A DNA stretch of 64,000 nucleotides from Paenibacillus sp. OVF10 (GTDB taxonomy: Bacteria > Bacillota > Bacilli > Paenibacillales > Paenibacillaceae), in contig CP094668.1 of the NCBI GenBank assembly GCA_022836915.1, positions 3,534,001 through 3,598,000 of the forward strand, given 5' to 3'. Below the pieces are notes generated by a model that was not told where the DNA came from, did not search any database, and worked only from the letters and a program-made list of their open reading frames with translations. The position numbers and the translations under genes are program-made. Shown piece by piece: positions 59,056 to 64,000 of the stretch. Position 1 is the first letter of the stretch. The number at the start of each line of letters is the position of its first letter.

Positions 59056-60398
59056 TTGCACAATTATAGGTACAACTCGAACAATAAATGGAGAAAACCA
59101 CTGCATATGCTGTGTCTTCTGCTGGGAGTAGTCCTGCTTTTATCGGCATGTGGCCAAGCACAGAAACCTTCCTCCGCAACGGACTCGAATACCGGCGGCT
59201 CAAACGCTGGCTCCAACCCAGGGCAATCTTCCTCATCGCCGGAGCAGAATACCGCTCCACCGCAGGAAGAAGTACCAGAGGAACCGCAAGAAGAAGTCGA
59301 TCCGGTGCAGGAGCAGCTCAGTTCATTAACGTTAGAAGAGAAGATTGGACAGATGATACTGGCCGGTGTTCAAGGGACAACGTTGGATGATCAAGCCAAA
59401 CAGATGATTACCGATCAAAAGGTAGGGGCATTATTTTCTATGCCAACAATGTATCGACACTCGAGGGAACAGCCAAGTTTGTACAATCCATCAAGGAAGC
59501 GAATCAATCCAATCCGGTACCGATCTTCATGAGTGTGGATCAGGAGGGTGGCAAAGTCAGTCGTATGCCAGAGACGGTGGAATCCATTCCTTCCAGTAGA
59601 AAAGTAGGCGAGACGAATGATAGCGCGCTTGCTGAAACGATGGGGGAATTGCTGGCGAGACAGGTTCAACTTGCAGGTTTTAATGTGGACTTTGCTCCTG
59701 TGCTGGATGTGAACAGTAACCCGAAGAACCCGGTCATTGGAGATCGTTCATTCGGCAGCTCGGCAGAACTGGTGTCACGTATGGGGATTGCTGAGATGAA
59801 AGGTCTACGAAGTGAAGGCATTATTCCGGTAGTGAAACATTTCCCGGGGCATGGGGATACGTCCGTGGACTCCCATCTTGACCTTCCTGTCGTGAACAAA
59901 ACGGAAAAACAACTGGCTGAGCTGGAATGGATTCCGTTCCAGGCCGCGGTGAAGGAACAAGTTGAAGCAGTCATGGTTGCACACATTTTGTTCCCGAAGC
60001 TTGATCCGGATCATCCGGCTTCCTTATCGGATGTCATTATTGGTGAACATTTGCGCGGCAAATTTAAGTATGACGGTGTCGTCATCACAGATGACCTGAG
60101 TATGGGAGCAATAGCGAAGAACTTCAAGTTGGATGAAGCTGCCCTAGCAACGGTTAAAGCAGGAAGTGACATTCTCTTGGTAGCTCATAGTTATGAAAGT
60201 GCCAAGACGATTTTTGACACGCTAATGAGTGCAGTGAAGTCAGGTAAAATCTCCGAATCCCGAATTGATGAAAGTGTATATCGTATCCTGGCATTGAAGC
60301 AACAATACAAGTTATCCGATGATCAGAAAGCTTCCGGAGACCTGAAGCAATTGAATGCAGATATTGTGGATTGGCGTAAGGAAATCGATGCTCGATAA
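59056..60398 (+). CDS. nagZ: Glycoside hydrolase family 3 beta-N-acetylhexosaminidase, lipoprotein (NagZ/YbbD-like; frame break)
   Basis: TTG 59056 lies 7 nt after AAGGAGGATGA. A signal peptide with lipobox LLLSAC (Cys about 32) is followed by a Ser/Gly/Pro/Glu linker and a GH3 barrel. The frame is lost at GGGG 59425-59428; one G restores KVGGIIFYANNVSTLEG, giving about 447 residues. The NagZ motif KHFPGHGDTSVDSHLDLP carries the His-Asp dyad of the acid/base loop, and VITDDLSMGA holds the nucleophile Asp. It removes GlcNAc from peptidoglycan fragments outside the membrane. The C-terminal domain of YbbD is not clearly present. Confidence 0.88.
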
Positions 60399-60439
60399 TA
60401 AATCCTGTGTTATGATTTTGCCAGAGGTGAGATCCAATA

Positions 60440-61144
60440 ATGTATACCATTATGATAATAGAGGACGATCCCAAGATTGCGGGATTATTGAAATCACATA
60501 TTGAACGCTACGGGGACCGGGCCGTTCTGGTTGAGGATTTTGAGATGATTGTGCAACAGTTTGAGCAGGTACAGCCACATGTGGTACTTCTGGATATCAA
60601 CTTGCCCAGTTACGATGGTTTCTATTGGTGCCGCCAGATTCGTACGCTGTCCACATGCCCTATTTTGTTTATCTCCGCACGGAGTGGGAAGATGGATCAG
60701 GTCATGGCACTGGAGAACGGGGCGGATGATTATATTACGAAACCATTTGAACATGAGATTGTTATAGCGAAAATTCGCAGTCAGCTACGCCGGGTATATG
60801 GGGATTATGCTGCACGTGACGAAGAACGCAAGGTGGAACTGGACGGCTTGGTCGTGTACTTGGAAAGACTGGAGATTCAGCTTGGTGATCGCAAAGTGCA
60901 GCTGACGAAGAAGGAAACGATTCTGCTGGAAACGTTACTGCGCCGCAGTCCCAAGCTTGTGAGCAGAGAGACAATCTTGGAGAAGCTGTGGGATGACTCT
61001 TTTGTAGATGACAATACACTCAGCGTTAACGTTACTCGGGTGCGTAAGCGATTAGCCGAGCTTGGTATTACGGATGCACTGGAAACGGTCAGAGGTTCGG
61101 GTTACCGATTGAACAATAACTGGAAAGCTTCTTCTCCATCATGA
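60440..61144 (+). CDS. bceR: BceR-type response regulator
   Basis: A 234-residue OmpR-family regulator: acidic pocket E8-D10, phospho-acceptor D52 in LLDINLPSYDG, Lys in YITKPFEHEI, and a winged helix (LWDDSFVDDNTLSVNVTRVRK, TVRGSGYRL). Its stop overlaps the kinase ATG (ATGA). The next genes are BceS-, BceA- and BceB-like, so it is the regulator of a cell-wall antibiotic detoxification module and should bind in front of the ABC genes. Confidence 0.9.
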   Translation: MYTIMIIEDDPKIAGLLKSHIERYGDRAVLVEDFEMIVQQFEQVQPHVVLLDINLPSYDGFYWCRQIRTLSTCPILFISARSGKMDQVMALENGADDYITKPFEHEIVIAKIRSQLRRVYGDYAARDEERKVELDGLVVYLERLEIQLGDRKVQLTKKETILLETLLRRSPKLVSRETILEKLWDDSFVDDNTLSVNVTRVRKRLAELGITDALETVRGSGYRLNNNWKASSPS

Positions 61145-62124
61145 GATTGTTTATACGAGAACATCTCGCTTTAACTTGCTGGGTTGTTGCCATCTTGTTC
61201 ACCGTTGTTGCAGTGTTCTGGTATGACGGTTACAACGATTGGGTCACGGCTGCTTATGCCGTAACGCTGGGATTATTTTTGTACGTTGGATATTTGGTGT
61301 ATCGTTATTATTCACATCGCTCCTTTTATACCCGGATGTCACGATCGATGGATTCGCTGAAGGAATTTGTACCATTGAACGAAACAAGTCCATTATCACT
61401 GGCGCTGGAGAAGTTGTTGGATTCACAATACGGCCAGTATCACGCACATCTGCATCGGCTGGAACAGCGACAGCAAGAATATCTGACATTCATGAACCAG
61501 TGGGTCCATCAGATGAAGACACCGTTATCCGTCATCGAGTTGACCGTGGAAGGTCAGGAAGATGACGACCCTAGGCTCATAAGCATTCGAGAGGAAGCAG
61601 ACCAGATGAGACGGGGATTGGAGACTGTGCTGTATGTGGCGCGGTTGGATACCTTCGAGCAGGATTTCAGTGTGGAACCTGTGATACTGAAGACCGCTGG
61701 GGAAGAAGCGATCCATGAGCTCAAGCGATTCTTTATTCGCAATCACGTCTATCCAGAGATGCATATAGATTCTGCGCTGGTTGTACAATCCGATGCTAAG
61801 TGGATTCGTTTTGTCTTGGTACAGTTACTGTCGAACGCAATCAAGTACTCTGCGGGCAACGGACAAAAGATTCATCTGCGTGCGTATGAAGCGGAACGCT
61901 CTATCATGCTGGAAGTGCAGGATCAGGGCATCGGGATTCCGAAGTCTGATCTGAATCGGGTATTCCAACCTTTCTTCACCGGGGAGAACGGACGGCATTT
62001 CAAAGAGTCCACAGGCATGGGATTGTATATAGCAAAAGAAGTGTTAACGCGGATGAATCATCAGATTGATCTTGAATCCGTGTACGGCGAAGGAACGACT
62101 GTCCGAATTACATTCAACTCCTGA
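61141..62124 (+). CDS. bceS: BceS-type intramembrane-sensing histidine kinase
   Basis: A 327-residue kinase with two TM helices (about 12-28 and 35-55) and almost no extracellular loop, the mark of BceS kinases that take their signal from the BceAB transporter. DHp: FMNQWVHQMKTPLSVIELT with H123. ATPase boxes: VQLLSNAIKYSAGNG, DQGIGIPKSDLNRVFQPFF and GMGLYIAKEVL. No frame break is present. Confidence 0.9.
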   Translation: MRLFIREHLALTCWVVAILFTVVAVFWYDGYNDWVTAAYAVTLGLFLYVGYLVYRYYSHRSFYTRMSRSMDSLKEFVPLNETSPLSLALEKLLDSQYGQYHAHLHRLEQRQQEYLTFMNQWVHQMKTPLSVIELTVEGQEDDDPRLISIREEADQMRRGLETVLYVARLDTFEQDFSVEPVILKTAGEEAIHELKRFFIRNHVYPEMHIDSALVVQSDAKWIRFVLVQLLSNAIKYSAGNGQKIHLRAYEAERSIMLEVQDQGIGIPKSDLNRVFQPFFTGENGRHFKESTGMGLYIAKEVLTRMNHQIDLESVYGEGTTVRITFNS

Positions 62125-62178
62125 AGTGACAGGTTGAAGAAGTGTGAGTGGAGTATGAATTACAGTGTAAGTGTAAGT

Positions 62179-62218
62179 AAAGACGTCTATTGCCTGATCG
62201 GGGCGAAGGCGTCTTTTT
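62179..62218 (+). terminator. Terminator of bceRS
   Basis: AAAGACG pairs with CGTCTTT, with an inner GCC/GGC pair, then TTTTT. It separates bceRS from bceAB. Confidence 0.7.
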
Positions 62219-62232
62219 GATTTTCATGATGC

Positions 62233-62265
62233 AACCTTACAACATTGTCATGTTGATGAAAGGTT
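62233..62265. promoter_or_regulatory. Candidate BceR operator before bceAB
   Basis: CAACAT-tgtc-ATGTTG (62240-62255) flanked by AACCTT (62233) and AAGGTT (62260), a nested inverted repeat about 135 bp before bceA. Assignment to BceR is by position. Confidence 0.5.
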
Positions 62266-62399
62266 AAACCATAGGAGAATGGCCGAAACTTCGATAGACT
62301 ATAGTCATAAGAGTACAGGAAAGGCCATGCACAATACACATGCACACAGCATGAAAGTAACTTAATTTTGAATTCATACATCACTAAGGAGTTGTAACC

Positions 62400-63170
62400 A
62401 TGGAGATTTGTTCTGTGAAACAGATCAGTAAAATCTACAAAGGCATCGTATCTTATGAAGCGTTATCAGGTATTGACCTCAGTATTCAGGAAGGTGAGTT
62501 TGTTGGCATCATGGGACCATCAGGTAGTGGCAAAACAACACTGCTGAACATGATCTCAACCATTGATCATCCAACATCAGGCGAACTGCGGATTGCAGGG
62601 AAGAATCCGTTTGAATTGAATCAGGACGAACTCGCGCTGTTCCGGCGTAAAGAGCTTGGATTCGTTTTTCAATCGTTCAATCTGTTAAATACCCTGACAG
62701 TTAAGGAAAACATTGTGCTTCCACTGACTCTTGACGGTGTTTCGCTAGCAGAGATGAACACTCGTGTTGAACAGCTGGCAAGCAAGCTGGGGATCGAGGG
62801 TATTCTGAACAAACGGACATATGAGATATCAGGAGGACAGGCACAGCGTACGGCCATTGCCAGAGCGCTTATCCATTCCCCAAAGTTGATTCTGGCAGAT
62901 GAGCCAACAGGTAACCTGGATTCGAAGGCGGCAAGAGATGTCATGGAGATTCTCGAAACTCGCAATCAGGAGGATCAGGCTACGATGCTGCTGGTCACTC
63001 ATGATGCAGTAGCAGCAAGTTATTGCAGTCGGGTTGTCTTTATCAAGGATGGCAAACTCTACAACGAAATTCACTACGGCGATAATCGTGCAGCCTTTTA
63101 CCAGAAGATTATTAATGTATTATCCCTAATTGGAGGGTCAGGACATGAATTTTCGCCAGTTCGCCATTAA
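62400..63170 (+). CDS. bceA: BceA-type ABC transporter ATPase
   Basis: ATG 62400 follows AAGGAGTTG. The 256-residue ATPase has Walker [10 protein letters not shown] (about 40-48), Q-loop [12 protein letters not shown], signature [15 protein letters not shown], Walker [13 protein letters not shown] and an H-loop LLVTHD. The C-terminus [22 protein letters not shown] is that of BceA-type subunits. It overlaps the permease gene by 26 bp. With BceB it forms the flux sensor and target-protection complex against bacitracin-like or other lipid II-binding peptides. Confidence 0.92.
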   Translation: MEICSVKQISKIYKGIVSYEALSGIDLSIQEGEFVGIMGPSGSGKTTLLNMISTIDHPTSGELRIAGKNPFELNQDELALFRRKELGFVFQSFNLLNTLTVKENIVLPLTLDGVSLAEMNTRVEQLASKLGIEGILNKRTYEISGGQAQRTAIARALIHSPKLILADEPTGNLDSKAARDVMEILETRNQEDQATMLLVTHDAVAASYCSRVVFIKDGKLYNEIHYGDNRAAFYQKIINVLSLIGGSGHEFSPVRH

Positions 63171-64000
63171 TAACGTTGTTCGCAATAAACGAATTTATCT
63201 GGCTCATTTTCTGAGCAGTACGTTTTCCGTCATGATCTTTTTTACTTACGCATTGCTATTGTTCCATCCTGATTTGAAAGAAGGGTTAAAAGGTTCAAGT
63301 GGTACGGTTACTTTGCTTGCGAATCAGGGGTTTATGATTGCGGAGATCATTATATTCATCTTTTCGTTCCTGTTCCTGCTCTACTCGGTAGGTTCATTTC
63401 TGAAGACGCGTAAGAAGGAATTTGGTATCTTCCTGATTCTTGGCATGACACGCAAACAGATGAATCGGCTTCTGTTTATGGAGAATATGTGTATTGGATT
63501 AGCTTCGATCATTACGGGCATCGGACTCGGGCTCATTTTCGGCAAATTGATTCTGCTCATCTGTGGCTCCATGCTGGCTGTTGAGAACAGTCTTCGGTTC
63601 TATTTTCCGCTGAAAGGTATCGCCTTGACGGTTGGAGCATTTCTGCTATTGTTCGTTGTCATCGCGATGTCGTCATCCTTGCTCATACGGAAAGGTTCAC
63701 TCATTGACCTTGTGAAATCAGAGGAAAAACCGAAACCGGAACCCAAAGCATCACGCTTACTCGCCTTGCTGTCGGTGCTGTTCATTGGCGGGGGTTATGC
63801 AGGAGTATTCACTTTTGTATGGGTAAGCTTCTCCTTTCCATTATTACTTGCAAGTGTCGTGGTTGTTATAGTAGGTACTTACTTTCTGTTCACACAGCTC
63901 AGTGTATACATCATTCGGGCACTGAAAAGAAATCCAAGGTTGTTTTTCCGTAAAACCAATCTGCTCTTCTTATCTGAACTTACCTACCGAATGAAAGATA
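63145..64000 (+). CDS. bceB: BceB-type ABC permease (3' end outside window)
   Basis: ATG 63145 follows GGAGGGTCA inside the bceA end. The frame is open for 285 codons to the window edge. The start [22 protein letters not shown], the FtsX-like segment FLKTRKKEFGIFLILGMTRKQ and about six TM helices in view match the first half of BceB, which has ten helices and one large extracellular domain between helices 7 and 8. That domain, which sets antibiotic specificity, is beyond the window. Confidence 0.92.
   Translation, partial: MNFRQFAINNVVRNKRIYLAHFLSSTFSVMIFFTYALLLFHPDLKEGLKGSSGTVTLLANQGFMIAEIIIFIFSFLFLLYSVGSFLKTRKKEFGIFLILGMTRKQMNRLLFMENMCIGLASIITGIGLGLIFGKLILLICGSMLAVENSLRFYFPLKGIALTVGAFLLLFVVIAMSSSLLIRKGSLIDLVKSEEKPKPEPKASRLLALLSVLFIGGGYAGVFTFVWVSFSFPLLLASVVVVIVGTYFLFTQLSVYIIRALKRNPRLFFRKTNLLFLSELTYRMKD

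Noticed and set aside
2758..59532. Treating the split ORFs as pairs of separate genes or as decayed pseudogenes
   Set aside because: Each pair joins into one full-length family member by a single homopolymer base, with no other damage.
1..64000. CRISPR array, prophage, tRNA or rRNA genes
   Set aside because: No regularly spaced direct repeats, phage structural genes, integrase or tRNA-like cloverleaf was recognised by eye on either strand.

Overview
The window looks like a chromosomal segment of a Paenibacillus-type, spore-forming, low-GC Gram-positive bacterium. The signs are a Bacillus-type DesKR/desaturase cluster, YesN-like membrane AraC regulators beside LplA/LplB-type sugar ABC transporters, SLH-anchored surface proteins, a BceRSAB module, strong AAGGAGG ribosome sites with frequent TTG/GTG starts, and U-tailed hairpin terminators after most operons. 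I saw no tRNA, rRNA, CRISPR array, prophage or intact insertion sequence.

Layout. 1-7.2 kb: ferritin end, NodB deacetylase, a lipoprotein, the cold-shock desaturase with DesK/DesR and likely DesR boxes, a YitT-type protein and a small Cys/Lys-rich protein. 7.2-20.7 kb: carbohydrate block (ROK repressor, ROK kinase, MFS; then AraC sensor, ABC importer, an unassigned enzyme-like protein and a sugar isomerase/epimerase). 21-29 kb: P-loop kinase, PadR plus a SEDS-like protein, SgrR-like regulator, DUF4173-like protein, and a second YidC preceded by a MifM-like leader. 29-33.2 kb: Fur-boxed AraC/siderophore-binding fusion and two FecCD permeases. 33.3-38.2 kb: LuxR regulator, methyltransferase/saccharopine dehydrogenase-like ORF, MtaD-type deaminase. 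38.3-45.6 kb: dockerin protein, cohesin-SLH protein, then an ABC ATPase-permease with its two-component system. 45.8-60.4 kb: UbiD, HD-GYP, MFS/TetR, 2-hydroxyacid dehydrogenase, LacI/butanediol dehydrogenase, a beta-propeller-like protein, an Old Yellow Enzyme, NagZ. 60.4-64 kb: BceRSAB, cut by the window edge.

At least 25 apparent frameshifts fall in 19 genes. Every one is repaired by adding a single base to a short homopolymer. Most of the broken genes are therefore probably intact in the organism, and the sequence carries under-called homopolymers. I annotate such genes over their full repaired span and say where the frame breaks.

Three points stand out. (1) A leader ORF with one membrane helix and a basic-Pro-acidic tail precedes yidC2, and a 10-bp hairpin masks the yidC2 ribosome site, which is the architecture of the MifM insertion sensor. 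(2) A dockerin-bearing secreted protein lies next to a cohesin-SLH cell-surface protein, a miniature cellulosome-like pair. (3) The promoter of that pair and the promoter of the following ABC/two-component operon share an unusual box, two GTTCA repeats 11 bp apart at the same distance from the -10, which suggests one regulon.
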